From assembly GCF_932526225.1 (NCBI RefSeq), contig NC_064036.1, forward strand, positions 9,929,519 to 9,989,518: a stretch of DNA of 60,000 nucleotides, given 5' to 3'. This DNA comes from Nematostella vectensis (taxonomy: Eukaryota; Cnidaria; Anthozoa; Actiniaria; Edwardsiidae). Below are positions 28,301 to 43,300 of this stretch, piece after piece. Position numbers and translations under genes: made by a program. The notes under the pieces are model-generated. The model made no database searches and was not told the origin of the DNA. It saw only the letters and a list, made by a program, of their open reading frames with translations. How positions within the stretch are numbered: the first letter of the stretch is position 1; each line of letters begins with the position of its first letter.

Positions 28301-31300
28301 CATTACAAAGTGCGTATGTTAGATGCTGTATATCATTACAGAGTGCGTATGTGAGATGCTGTATATCATTACAGAGTGCATATGTGAGATGCTGTATATC
28401 ATTACAGAGTGCGTATGTGAGATACTGTATATCATTACAGAGTGCGTATGTGAGATGCTGTATATCATTACAGTGTGCGTATGTTAGATGATGTATATCA
28501 TTACAGAGTGCGTATGTGAGATGCTGTATATCATTACAGTGTGCGTATGTGAGATGCTGTATATCATTACAGAGTGTGTATGTGAGATGCTGTATATCAT
28601 TACAGAGTGCGTATGTGAGATGCTGTATATCATTACAGAGTGCGTATGTGAGATGATGTATATCATTACAGTGTGCGTATGTGAGATGATGTATATCATT
28701 ACAGTGTGCGTATGTGAGATGCTGTATATCATTACAGAGTGTGTATGTGAGATGCTGTATATCATTACAGAGTGCGTATGTGAGATGATGTATATCATTA
28801 CAGAGTGCGTATGTGAGATGCTGTATATCATTACAGTGTGCGTATGTGAGATGCTGTATATCATTACAGAGTGCGTATGTGAGATGCTGTATATCATTAC
28901 AGAGTGCGTATGTGAGATGCTGTATTTCATTACAGTGTGCGTATGTGAGATGCTGTATATCATTACAGAGTGCGTATGTGAGATGCTGTATATCATTACC
29001 GAGTGCGTATGTGAGATGCTGTATATCATTACAGAGTGCGTATGTGAGATGCTGTATATCATTACAGAGTGCGTATGTGAGATGCTGTATATCATTACAG
29101 TGTGCGTATGTGAGATGCTGTATATCATTACAAAGTTCGTATGTGAGATGCTGTATATCATTACAAAGTGCGTATGTGAGATGATGTATATCATTACAGA
29201 GTGCGTATGTGAGATGCTGTATATCATTACAGAGTGCGTAGTGAGATGATGTATATCATTACAGAGTGGGTGAGATGATGTATATCATTACAGAGTGCGT
29301 ATGTGAGATGCTGTATATCATTACAGAGCGCGTATGTGAGATGCTGTATATCATTACAGAGCGTGTATGTGAGATGCTCTATATCATTACAGAGTGCGTA
29401 TGTGAGATGCTGTATATCATTACAGAGTGCGTATGTGAGATGCTGTATATCATTACAGAGTGCGTATGTGAGATGCTGTATTTCATTACAGAGTGTGTAT
29501 GTGAGATGCTGTATATCATTACAGAGTGCGTATGTGAGATGCTGTATTTCATTACAGAGTGCGTATGTGAGATGCTGTATATCATTACAGAGTGCGTATG
29601 TGAGATGCTGTATATCATTACAGAGTGCGTATGTGAGATGCTGTATATCATTACAGAGTGCGTATGTGAGATGCTGTATTTCATTACAGAGTGTGTATGT
29701 GAGATGCTGTATATCATTACAGAGTGCGTATGTGAGATGCTGTATATCATTACAGTGTGCGTATGTGAGATGCTGTATATCATTACAGAGTGCGTATGTG
29801 AGATGCTGTATATCATTACAGAGTGCGTATGTTAGATGCTGTATATCATTACAGTGTGCGTATGTTAGATGATGTATTTCATTACAGAGTGTGTATGTGA
29901 GATGCTGTATATCATTACAGAGTGCGTATGTGAGATGCTGTATATCATTACAGAGTGTGTATGTGAGATGCTGTATATCATTACAGAGTGCGTATGTGAG
30001 ATGCTGTATATCATTACAGAGTGCGTATGTGAGATGCTGTATTTCATTACAGAGTGCGTATGTGAGATGATGTATTTCATTACAGAGTGCGTATGTGAGA
30101 TGCTGTATATCATTACAGAGTGCGTATGTGAGATGCTGTATTTCATTACAGAGTGTGTATGTGAGATGCTGTATATCATTACAGAGTGCGTATGTGAGAT
30201 GCTGTATATCATTACAGTGTGCGTATGTTAGATGATGTATATCATTACAGAGTGCGTATGTGAGATGCTGTATATCATTACAAAGTGCGTATGTGAGATG
30301 CTGTATATCATTACAGAGTGCGTATGTGAGATGCTGTATATCATTACAGAGTGGGTGAGATGATGTATATCATTACAGAGTGCGTATGTGAGATGCTGTA
30401 TATCATTACAGAGTGCGTGAGATGCTGTATATCATTACAGTGTGCGTATGTGAGATGCTGTATATCATTACAGAGTGCGTGAGATGCTGTATATCATTAC
30501 AGTGTGCGTATGTGAGATGATGTATATCATTACAGTGTGCGTATGTGAGATGATGTATATCATTACAGTGTGCGTATGTGAGATGCTGTATATCATTACA
30601 GAGTGCGTGAGATGCTGTATATCATTACAGTGTGCGTATGTGAGATGCTGTATATCATTACAGAGTGCGTGAGATGCTGTATATCATTACAGTGTGCGTA
30701 TGTGAGATGATGTATATCATTACAGTGTGCGTATGTAAGATGATGTATATCATTACAGTGTGCGTATGTGAGATGATGTATATCATTACAGTGTGCGTAT
30801 GTGAGATGCTGTATATCATTACAGTGTGCGTATGTGAGATGATGTATATCATTACAGAGTGCGTATGTGAGATGCTGTATATCATTACAGAGTGCTTGAG
30901 ATGCTGTATATCATTACAGAGCGCGCCGTGGGTCTCTGGAAGGCAGTAGGAGGGTCGTATTTGATGCGCAAGCTAGCTGTGGTTTTCACGCGCAGTTTGG
31001 CAGAGGTCGCGCAGTGCAATTGAACCCAGCGAGGAAATGGTATGCGCATTCGTGCCCTGCGGTGCTTTGTTTCCGCTAGTCAGATCATATCATAACTCAT
31101 CGTGTGGCTCATTTACATTGTGTGACTCATTATGACCTGTGTAACTTTGAGATATTTGACTCATTACGACTCATATACTTATGTGTTGGGTGATTCATTG
31201 TGTGCTGCGTGTCTTACTGTGGTAAATGACTCATATTTTTCGGTATCGGTGGTATCGGTATTAGCGTGCGGTATGGTCGCGGCCGTATGGCCCATATGTT

Positions 31301-34300
31301 CTGTGCTACTATATTTTTTGCGTGACCAACATGCGTTGCGTTTCTTACGTATTGCGCGACCTATTTGTGTACGACTTCTGTGTTTTGAGTATTGCGTGAC
31401 GTATGCGTGTTGCGTGACTGGTTATCTTGCGTGGCCTGTATTTTTCAGGGTGTATGATATCGGTTAAGAAATGCGGTTTGGTCGCGGCTGTATGACCCAT
31501 ATGTATTGCGTGACTTATGTTTGCTGCGTGACTGATTTGTGTTGCGTGACCTGTATTTTTCAGGGTGTATGATATCGGTAAAGACGTGCGGTTTGGTCGC
31601 GGCCGTATGACCCATATGTGTTGCGTTACTTATGTATGCTGCGTGACCGATTTGTGTTGCGTGACCTGTATTTTTCAGGGTGTATGATATCGGTAAAGAC
31701 GTGCGGTTTGGTCGCGGCCGTATGACCCATATGTGTTGCGTTGCTTATGTATGCTGCGTGACTGATTTGTGTTGCGTGACCTGTATTTTCCAGGGTGTAT
31801 GATATCGGTATAGACGTGCGGTTTGGTCGCGGTCGGTTTTGTCTGACACGAATCGTCACCTTCGCGACGCGTTATCAACTTGAAAACAAGACACCTCACA
31901 CTCTTGCGTTCAGTCAGAGGCACTTCGTCAGGGATCAGGTATGCGGACCTGTAACGTCTGGTAGACGAGGCAGTAAGTGAATTAAATCCAACGGGTTCGT
32001 CGAAGTGTTGTATTGCATGCTTTGTGTCGACGTCTTCTATTTCTTGCTTTGTGTTGTTTTGTATTGCATACTTTTTGTCGACGTCTTCTATTGCATACTT
32101 TGTGTCGACGTCTTCTATTGCATGCTTTGTGCTGTCCTGGATTGCTTGCTTTGTGCTGTCTCCTTTTTCTTTTCTTTGTGTTGTTTTGTATTGCATGCTT
32201 TGTGTCTACGTCTTCTATTGCTTGCTTTGTGTTGTTTTGTATTGCATACTTTGTGTCGACGTCTTCTATTGCATGCTTTGTGCTGTCCTGGATTTCTTGC
32301 TTTTCGCTGTCCCCTTTTTCTTTTCTTTGTGTTGTTTTGTATTGCTTGCTTTGTGCTGTCTTGTATTGCTTGCTTTGTGCTGTCTTGGATTGCTTGCTTT
32401 TCGCTGTCTCCTTTTTCTTTTCTTTGTGTTGTTTTGTATTGCTTGCTTTGTGCTGTCTTGTATTGCTTGCTTTGTGCTGTCTTGGATTGCTTGCTTTGTG
32501 CTGTCCTGGATTGCTTGCTTTGTGCTGTCTTGGATTGCTTGCTTTTCGCTGTCTCCTTTTTCTTTTCTTTGTGTTGTTTTGTATTGCTTGCTTTGTGCTG
32601 TCCTGGATTGCTTGCTTTGTGCTGTCTTGGATTGCTTGCTTTTTGCTGTCTCCTTTTTCTTTTCTTTGTGTTGTTTTGTATTGCTTGCTTTGTGCTGTCT
32701 TGTATTGCTTGCTTTGTGCTGTCTTGGATTGCTTGCTTTGTGCTGTCTTGGATTGCTTGCTTTGTGCTGTCTTGGATTGCTTGCTTTGTGCTGTCTTGGA
32801 TTGCTTGCTTTTCGCTGTCCCGCTTTTTACCTGATACTGCTTGATTTTTGCTGTCTTGTTTTGCTTGCGCTGTCCTTTCTGGTGCATGCCAATGTCCTTT
32901 AACACTTGTGTGTTATGTGGTGACCAGGGCACCAGAAACCCAGATGGCACGCTGACTGCACTGCCCGGCGCGCTTGTTCTGTTCCACTGGGCGCGCACGG
33001 ACCTGGATCAGCTCCTCTGCATCAGGTAACTTCCCGCATACAACTACAAAGGAAACCTTGCTAATAACGATGCAGTTGAAGCCCACAAAAATGTTTGTTC
33101 TAGTCGTACCACCTAGTTATTCTATTGGCTTGATATCCCTTTCATCTTGCGTTTTCTTGTGTTGTTAGGCTAAACGACGTATCGCACTGTCAGTGGTCCG
33201 GAGGGTTCAAAATCGACCGCGATGACTCGTTCCACATTAACATGAGGTATGCAAGGACAGTGATAAAGAGGTCGTGATCACAGGAATTCATTGAAACTCC
33301 TCCTGGCGTGTAAGAGTGTCCGTGTAATAATACACTTGACTGTTTTACGAGTGTCCGTTATGAGGTTTTGAGTTATACAAGTGCACTTGACTGTTTTACG
33401 AGTGTCCGTTTTGAGGTTTTGAGTTAGACAAGTGCACTTGACTGTTTTATTCGTGCCCGTTGTATAGAGTACGCTTGGCCGTTATTTTACCAAGTTTGAA
33501 TCATATTGAACACTATTTTTTTTTTTTGGAATATGGGCATCAGTGTCTTGCTTGAAATTTTAGACATTAGAAACGTTTACTCTGTAGAAGTTTTACAATA
33601 AAACATGATCAACTATTATTGAATAATACAAAGGCTATCCAAATTGAATAAATGCAAGAAGATGACCATCACAAATACACTTTGTTCGAAAAATGGAAGA
33701 TCTTGTCATGTGAATGAAGCTGGTGTAACCATGGAACTCACTATTCATTAATGTTTTCTACTTTTCTCTCACTTGCAGGAGTCTGAACGGATGCTCCCTG
33801 TTTGTACGTGTGGAGATCATGCTAAAGGGCGCGACTTTTCACGTGCTGTTCTCTGACGCCTCACAGCTCCCCCCTCCGTACAGGATAGATAACTTATCCG
33901 AGGTATGCAACACACAAAGGCACTACCGGCAAACGCCTCACAGCTCCCCCCCCCCCCCCCCCCCCCTCCGTACAGGATAGATAACTTTTCCGAGGTATGC
34001 AACACGCAAAGGCACTACCGGCAAACGCCTCACAGCTCCCCCCTCCGTACAGGATAGATAACTTATCCGAGGTATGCAACACGCAAAGGCACTACCGGCC
34101 GAGGTATGCAACACACAAATGCGCTACCGGCAAACGCCTCACAGCTCCCCCCTCCGTACAGGATAGATAACTTATCCGAGGTATGCAACACACAAAGGCA
34201 CTACCGGCAAACGCCTCACAGCTCCCCCCTCCGTACAGGATAGAGAAGTTATCCGAGGTATGCAACACGCAAAGGCACTACCGGCAAACTTGTCAAAACA

Positions 34301-37300
34301 CTCAGAAACTTGCACACAGCAAACGTGCACCAACGTTGCCAGGTGACTTTCATTCTGTGTCGGCTTAATTTCAACAATTGTTTAGGTCAGTTTCAGGCCC
34401 GATTCTCTTCTGAAAAGACAGAAGCGAAGAGCCAACAAATCCTATTTTAAAAATGGTCTAGCCGAGTACTGTTCTGTATAGTGTTATGTATGCATTTGGA
34501 TACTGTTCTAAATGCTGCTATTTAATGATCTATTTAAGGTGCCGGTGAAGTTTTTCCAGTCAGGCACAGAGGATCGTCTTCGAACCATACTTCAAGCCAA
34601 ACAGTCAGGTACCCCCAACCCCCAGTTGAAATTATGCAGCATAGAATAATGATTAATGTCAAATACTGTTAATGTTTTGATGTGTTCAGCCCAGATAAAA
34701 CGGCATAAAAAATGCAGTTTTGGGTTTATGCACAGGCTGAACATTTACTCAAACCAGGCAGCTAGATCCTGTCTATGATCTGTATCCATATAATAAGTCA
34801 TTCTGGTTAAAGTAAACGAGAGGATTTTTACCATGTCAAGATAGTACTTCCTTTCCCATGACCTATGACTAATAATGCACGCATGACCTATCACTAATAA
34901 TGCACGCATGACCTATCACTAATAATGTATGCCTGTCACGCAGTGCCGTACTCTTGGGACGAGCCCACCCTCCCTCCGGAGCTATCTCTGGGGGTGGTAG
35001 ACGGGAGCTCTTACGCGCGGTACTTCATGAATATCCTGGGCTCTGGGGAACGCCTGTACTACTACAACCCCATCTACATCGTGTTCACTCACACTTTCAC
35101 CAGGTAAGACCTACACAGCCCAACCACACCCCGCCCTGTGTCTCTTTTAGCCGCCATTTTATCATCTTAGCAAAAAACAGCGGGAAATCTTCCACTTTCA
35201 TCAGCGAATTTACAGTTGGAGTATTTTCCATTTATTTTGGTAAATAAAGCATACGATTTCTAATTTGGTAGCTGCTTTGAGATTTGTTCTCGTAATTTGT
35301 TTTGAAAGATTGGTTGAAAACAATAACAAAGTCGTGGTTGACTAAGGTTCTTTAACTCTATAAGGGGAGCTTGGATACGGAACGATAAAATATTTCACAT
35401 CTTTTCAGTGCTTTAACCAATACCAAACCCTTACTCTTATAGCACCGACGGTCACGTGTGTGGCTCGTTCCATGCTCGCTCGGCTGCACCCGACCACGGG
35501 CCGCCCTTAGACCGCAGAGAACTGGTACTAGACGTCCCACAAGGCACCGCGGTCATCCTTCGCCGGAAGGAGCCCCTGAAGCGCTCGCAGCTATGGCGCA
35601 TGACCGGAACTGGTTTGCTCCGCCACGAGGGCTCCTCTCCGCTGTCCGACCCGCGCAAACCTTCCACCAGCAGCTCGGGCCTTGTGCTTGATATTGACAG
35701 CTTGGCCCCGCCCACTTGCGGCAAGTACGTGCGTCTGGTGCTCAGTAAACCGAACACGCGGAGGAAGCACTCACAGACGTGGGCCTTCACCGAGGTAAAG
35801 AAACGTTGTTTTTTTTAAATAAAGGTTTCTTTTAAGCCCTTCGAAGCGTTTAGATTTCGTCCCTTTGCATACCTAACTAGTCTTAAGCTCCCCCTTTTAG
35901 TGAATGGCACTTTTCACGTCTCCCCCATCCAAGTAATGAACTGTCCCAGAGGAAGCGCTCATTTGAATTGTTTGCGCCTTACAGAGCCACTTTTCAAGCT
36001 TACGTTACATGTGGTTATGAGTGATGTTCCAAGGTATAGTTATCCTTGTTTTGCAGGACGGACGGATGACATGCGGGCTGCCCGGACTGTTTGTCCAGTC
36101 ACGTGGGGGGATTAGCGGACTGCGTGACGGTGAGTGGAATAAGTACCCAACTCCCTCCCCCTCCCGCCTGTAAATATTTCTAACGGTGTCCTTGCTTCTG
36201 CTGTATGGTCCACTGGGTCCACTGAATTTTTATGTCGGAAAGACCCTTTCGTCTTGTAATATAGAATTGTGTGAAGAAATCTCGAAACAGTCATTTAAAA
36301 ACAAAGCTTTATACTTCAATTACCAAAGTCAATCACAATAACGCCTCTAAATTATCCGATGAAAGTAGATGCTTTCCCACACTTGGTGTTTTGCTAGGAG
36401 TGCAAAATGGCGACTGTTAAATCTCATTGTTAATATTTATGTGTGGTACTAGGCGTGGACGCCGTGCTTGGTCCAGCTAACATCACCAAGGAGGAGCAGA
36501 TCCCCCTTGAGCAGTGTATCTCCACGTGTAAGCTCCGCCCGGGATCAGGGTGTATGGCCGTCAAGGTGATTGCAGACGGGCCAACTAGAGTGCTTCGCAT
36601 CACTGACAGTCTACTACATGTAAGTCAATGACAGCTCGGTACTAGTCTGGCATCACAGACAGTCTGATACATGTAAGTCATACACACCTCCGTACTATCC
36701 TCGTACCACAGACAGTCTGCTACATGTAAGTCAGTGACATCTCAATAGTAGTCTGGCATCACAGGTTTTGAATGACGACGTTTGAAGGCGATTGAGCTGT
36801 TTGAAATTGTTTGAAACTGCAGTGACCATATTTGTGTTCCTCAGGGCGAGGAGGAAGAAATGAGGGGTTGGTTACTCGTGGAGCAAAAAGGCGCCCTTGG
36901 CACAGCCACCGTCACCAGGAGCCTGGACACTGATCCCCAGGCATCCGAGCTCGTAATTCAGGTTCGCTTGGCCGGGGGGATTGGGGTGTCAGTCGTCAAC
37001 TACGTCCCGGAAGAACTGGTTTACGGCGCCTTGGAGCAGATCGAGGTATTTCCAGAATATTGTGTAACGTGTAGGGAGCTATTAGGCAACTTACAATTAG
37101 AAGTCTCGTGATTTTTGAGTACCAAATTCCCGCCAAAATAGATACGGAAATGACTGCGATGGAAAGTTTTACTACCTCTAATGTTTCACTACCTCTAATG
37201 CTAGAGAGTGTGTGTACAATCAAACAGACATCAGAGTTTGAACTCTAGTTATCTGTTATCTCCGCTCGATTAAGGCCTATGGGTCACGTGTCAGTCCACC

Positions 37301-40300
37301 ATTGACAATTGCCACATCAAATACCACTTTATTTCCTTCAGGTGGACTATGTCCGGACACCGAAAATCGAGACTCTAGAGGCGAACATCGGACGCATCCA
37401 GGTATGTCTCATAGCAGACATTTGTGACTTCATGGTATAAAAAATTGTTGCCATAGTGTGGCCATATTGTTTTTCACATATCTTTTTGTTTGTTGCCAGA
37501 GAGTTTTTCACGTGGCTGGGTTTGTTGCCAGAGAGTTTTTCACGTGGCTGGGTTTGTTGCAAGAGAGTTTTTCACGTGGCTGGGTTTGTTGCCATAGCGT
37601 TTTTCACGTGGCTGGGTTTGTTGCTAGAGAGTTTTACACGTGGCTGGGTTTGTTGCCATAGCGTTTTTCACGTGGTTGGGTTTGTTGCCAGAGAGTTTCT
37701 CACGTCGCTCGGTTTGGTGCCATAACGTTTTTCACGTGGCTGGGTTTGTTGCTATAGAGTTTTTCACGTGGCTGGGTTGGTTGCCTTGGCTTTTTTTACG
37801 TGGCTGGGTTTGTTGCCTTGGCGTTTTTCACGTGGCTGGGTTTGTTGCCATAGCGTTTTTCACGTGGCTGGGTTGGTTGCCTTGGCTTTTTTTACGTGGC
37901 TGGGTTTGTTGCCATAGCGTTTTTCACGTGGCTGGGTTTGTTGCCATAGAGTTTTTCACGTGGCTGGGTTTGTTACCGTGGCGATAATCACGTGATTGTG
38001 TGTTTGTTGCCATAGAGTTTATCACGTGTGATTATGTTTGCTGCCCCAGTGTTTATCACATGGCTGTGCGTTTGTTTGCATTTATTATCACGCTTGTTTG
38101 TTGCCATAGCGTTTATCACGTGGATATGTGTTTGCTGGCATGGAGTTTATCACGTGTGTTTGTTTGCCATAGCGTTTATCACGTGGATATGTATTTGCTG
38201 GCATCGAGTTTATCACGCTTGTTTGTTGCCATAGCGTTTATCACGTGGATATGTGTTTGCTGGCATGGAGTTTATCACGTGTGTTTGTTTGCCATAGTGT
38301 TAATGACGTGTGCTTGTTGCCAGGTGGATAACCAGCTGTTTAACAGCACCCTACCCGTACTGCTCTACCCGACGGCAGCAGAGAAGGGCAGTCGCGAGGA
38401 GCACGCCACTCAGCAACCCACGCTACATATTTCCGCCAGCAAGGAGCCCACCCGGATACAGAACGTCGAGATTTACAAGGTAGGCAGTTAAGATGTGCAA
38501 TAGGTACAGGTACCAAGTATAAAATGTCTAGATTTACAAGGTAGGCTGTTCAGGGGATGGGTGTGAAATAGGCACACGTGTATACCAGGTATAAGAATCA
38601 TTCTAGGCTGCATGTATTGTGTGACATGTGTCGCGTGACGTGTGTCGTGTTGTGTGACATGTGTCGCGTGACGTGTGTCATGTATTGTGCGACATGTGTA
38701 GCGTGGCGTGGTCAGATATTGTGTCATATGTTGTGTGACATGTGTCGCGTTGTTTTTTACATGTCGCATGACGTGTGTCATGTGTTGTGTGACATGTGTC
38801 ATTTGTTGTGTGACATGTGTCGCGTTGTTTTCGCATGTCGCGTGACGTGTGTCAAATATTGTGTCATGCGTCATGTCATTTCAGGGCGTGGAGGTGACGT
38901 TGCGTCGCATGACCCTTCATGTTGAAGAGCGCCTGTTGCTCAAGCTGCTTCAGTTCTTCGGTTACGTGCAGAAGGATGATGACCTCGCCACCACTGACGA
39001 GGAGGACGACGAGTGTCTCTATGACAACCAGAGGTGAGTGACAGTCGCCATGGCCTAGTATGCATAACAATGTGTTAGCCGCGGCAAAACGAGGACATAA
39101 TATTATTATCGCCAGCCAACCGAAAAACATGAGTCCGTACCTACAGTAAAAAGATGTTGGTTTTGTAGCGTTTTTTTGTGACACCTGGTCTTGCTTATTT
39201 CCTTAAAAATAACTATGGCGGTTTAGGGCGGTCCGTTGATATGCAAATACTATGTCACGACAAAAGCCTAGTAAGACTATGAGAATAGAAATTATCTGAT
39301 ACTATTTATTGGGTTCGCCTACAGGGCATGAAAAAAAAAAACAGCGCTTGTCCCTAACATTCCATAGAGTACAAATTATTTCCTTTGATATTTTTATTGG
39401 GTGTCTCTACGGAGCGGCAGAAACAAGCAGCGATACCTTGCTTTGTATATAGAGAAAAAAGTTACCATATAACATTCCCCTCGCGTTTACAGGGCGGCAG
39501 TGACGAGCTCTGGCCCCGCGTCGCGCAGGTATTACTTTGAGCGGTTGCAGATAAACCCGATGCAGCTCAAAGTGTCGGTGGCGTCGGCAGGCAGACTGAG
39601 CGAGGACCTGGCCAGCCTCAAGAGTAGCTTGGGACTCATCCTCTTTAACCTCGAGGATGCCACTTTGGACTTAGGTGAGCTATAATAACAGGAACGAGAA
39701 CGAGACTTAGGTGCTGCCATTTATACCTGGTGCGGGACTTTCAATAGGCATGTGACCTCACAATAGAGCGAGGCTCCAAATTAACTACCCCTGTGGGTTT
39801 ATTGCGAGTAAGCACTGTCACGCAGAGGGGCCCCACACCCCCTTCCGCCCCCGGTTGCTTATACTCTGTATTTTTTTGTTTTAGAGTCGTTTATTCGTGA
39901 TCACCCGTTCGAGAGCCTTAACTCGCATCTTGACTCGATGAGTAAACACTACACCGAGGTGGGTAATTTACGGATTTACTTGTAGTGATGTCCAAGCATG
40001 ATGTGATTGACGTGGGACTGAGGGGATACTTTGGTTTCAGCCGTTAGCCCTCCTCTGATGCTAAGAGCTGGTCGCATTCTGTCTTTGAAATACGCTTCTA
40101 ACTATGTGTAGAGAAAGAGATTCCGTTTGTTTACGATTCTAGCAGTGTTTAGTAGACGAGCTATCGTTTGTTTACGATTCTAGCAGTGTTTAGTAGAAGA
40201 GCTACCGTTTGTTTACGATTCTAGCAGTGTTAAGTAGAAGAGCTACCGTTTGTTTACGATTCTAGCAGTGTTTAGTAGAAGAGCTACCGTTTGTTTACGA

Positions 40301-43300
40301 TTCTAGCAGTGTTTAGTAGAAGAGCTACCGTTTGTTTACTATGCTAGCAGTGTTTAGTAGAAGAGCTACCATTTGTTTACGCTTCTTAAAGGCTTCCATT
40401 CGTTTGTACGTTATGAACGTCACTCACAGCGCGCATGATAAATGGTCTAGAATTTGTACAGAATTCAATGACTTTTTTATTTATTGCTATTGAATTTATG
40501 TTGTGGAAGAAGTTTTTTTTCTGGGTGCTTAGTCCCATCTTCCTTGTTGTGCGGATTGTCGACCCGCACTAACTAGAGCATGTTCCAATAAACAGGAGCT
40601 GCGCAGTCAAACCGCGGCCATAGTTGGCTCCATTGACTTTCTCGGGAACCCTATGGGTCTGTTGAACGACGTCTCGTCTGGCCTTGAGGGCCTGGTGAAG
40701 AGGGGGAATGTTGGTGGGCTGTTTCTGAACGTGGCGCATGGTGTGTCCGACTCGGCGGCTAAGGTTAGCAGTGCACACATCCTGTTACAATGAAAATTCT
40801 GCCTTAGGCATCTCTTTTAATCGCTCATACAATAAACGTAAGTTTTTATTGGACTAGCTTTGCCCCCTTCCCTACCTTCCCTCTCCCCTCTGATTTGGGG
40901 CTCTTACATTCAGACAACTTTACCGTTTCTTTATAAATTTTATTACGTCCTTATGTGCCTGTTGTGTCCTTGTTTCAGATCACGGGTTCCCTGTCTGATG
41001 GTCTGTGGAATGCATCAATGGATACGAAGTTCAAGGAATCCCGCGAGACCATGCGGGCAGAGCGTTACGGTAGCAGTCGTGACCATTTCATGGCCGGCAT
41101 GAGGGGACTGGGGATGGGTCTGGTTGGCGGGCTAACCAGCATCGTCACGCAACCGATAGAAGGCGCGCATAACGCAGGACTCTCGGTACGTTTGATCTAA
41201 ATAGCGCTACTTTGTCACGTGAAACTAGTGACTCAATTTCGTTAAAGTATTATATAAGCTTGGACCTCAAGCCACGTAGGGTACGCAGTTTTCATAACTA
41301 GAGCTTATTCACGCCACTTTCTAGTTATCAGTTATGTCACGCATACAATAAACTCCGTTATAACTATTTTGGTGGGATCGGTGCAGTGATTATTGCAATT
41401 TTTTTTCTCTTCCTCAGGGATTCATGACAGGTCTCGCTAAAGGCATCGTAGGAACCGTTGCCAAGCCAACAGCAGGAGTCCTAGACTTTGCTTCCGGCAC
41501 TGCAGCGGCCGTCAGGGGTCAGGCAACACGAAGCTCGCGCTACTTCCCGCCCAAGTGTACTCGGCCCCGAAGGAACTGCTTCGGACCAAACGGGTCAATC
41601 CCGAGGTACTCCCGAACACACGCCGAGGGCCAGGAAATCATGCTCAAGCTGAACGAGAACAACTTCAATGAGAAGTGAGTAACATGCTGTATTTTAGGGT
41701 AATGAGAACAACTTAATGATTATCCTTGTCTGTGTGCGGATGTTATACAATTCGGCCCAAAAGACATACGGTTATCAAAATGTTTTTGACTTTGAAGTCG
41801 CGTCAAAAATTTTTGAGTGAGCTGGCTCACTTATAAGTCACTGATATTATATTTCTACTTCTCTTGGTACTGTTCTTATTGTTGATCTGCCAGTTGCTTT
41901 CCCATGTTTTCAAACGCTCGAGCAATCCTTTGCAATTAAAAAGTGGCAAACCAAAAAAAAACGCCAATCCCTAATGTCACAAATTTCCTACCGAAGCCCC
42001 CTACTCACTTATCTTTGATGTTTTTGTTTGTTTGTTATGCCGTTTGTTATTGTTTGTTTACTTGTTTGTCTGTCTGTTTGCTGCGTATGGTTGTTTGTTT
42101 ACTTGTTTGTCTGTCTGTTTTGCTGCATATGGTTGTTTGTTTACTTGTTTGTCTGTCTGTTTTGCTGCGTATGGTTGTTTGTTTACTTGTTTGTCTGTCT
42201 ATTTTGCTGCATATGGTTGTTTGTTTACTTGTTTGTCTGTTTTGCTGCGTATGGTTGGTTAGCCAAGTTCGTGTTGTCTGATATGTTTACGCGGGTGTTG
42301 ATACTTGATCACTTGCTCTCACCAGGTTCGTATTGTCCGAGTCTGTTCGGCGTGATAAGGAGGAGAGGCTAAAGGCTATCATCACAACTGAGGGGGTGTA
42401 TTTCGTGCGCGCTAAAGGCACGCCCTCGCCCGAGGCCATTGTACTGCTCGTCAAGTACTGCGACCTGTACGAGTGCCAGCCGCTATCTGGAGGTCAGTGA
42501 AAAATAGTTTGTAACATGGGTAACCTTTTCGCATGGACATCGCAAAAAATATGAAGTTTCTCCTCTTCCATCTACGTCTCATAAAGATTTTGACCTGGTA
42601 AAGATTTTGATTTATTAGTCCCGGTCTAAACCGCCCTAATGCAGCATTTAGAAACCCCCTTCCCCCTCTACCGCTCTGAAACGGGGTAACTATATCGAAC
42701 CTGTGATGAACTGGTTTCAACCGCCATAATACAGCTAACACAAACCCGCTATTCACCTTTACCGCCCTCAAACGCCCTAGTGGTATTAACACGTGCGTCT
42801 GATTTGCTTTTAGACGGGCGGGACTATATCGAGCTTGTGATGAAGGCCGATAACAGCAGTGTGCCCACTCCGTCCAAGAATCCAAGCAAGCGGCCGCGTG
42901 TCCGGTGTGATTCGGGACACATAGCCAACAGGGTATGTACCGGACAGAAGCAGATTTGAACCAGCCCTTAGCAGTTTCAGATGTCACTGAACCGTATAAG
43001 ATCTGATCTAAACTGTTGAGCAGAGAAAAAAAAATCTATTTTTTTCTACTTTGAATGTATTTTCGAAAAGTGATGTTAATGCCCTATTCTTTGGAATCTT
43101 TTCTGATTGGGGTAATTTCTGGTTAGCAATTTGTACCTTTTTGTACCTTTGAATCTTTACTGATTGGGGTAATTTCTGGTTAGCAATTTGTACCTTTTTG
43201 TACCTTTGAATATTTACTGATTGGGGTAATTTCTGGTTAGCAATTTGTACCTTTTTGTACCTTTGAATTTTTACTGATTGGGATAATTTCTGGTTAGCAA

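Noticed and set aside
28488-29249. Long open frames on both strands (Cys-Glu-Met-Leu-Tyr and Ser-Val-Met-Ile-Tyr periods)
   Set aside because: They are readings of the 33-bp satellite, a multiple of three without stops on either strand.
30919-31051. Possible extra exon after the satellite, open in the right phase and ending in aaatg|gtatgc
   Set aside because: Exon 41 joins exon 42 with exactly the residue count of human VPS13D, so an inserted exon is not needed; its acceptor is just the last satellite unit.
31982-32998. 338-codon minus-strand frame rich in Lys, Gln and Ser, with Leu/Cys frames opposite
   Set aside because: It is the reading of the intron 42 repeat and has no homology or start context.
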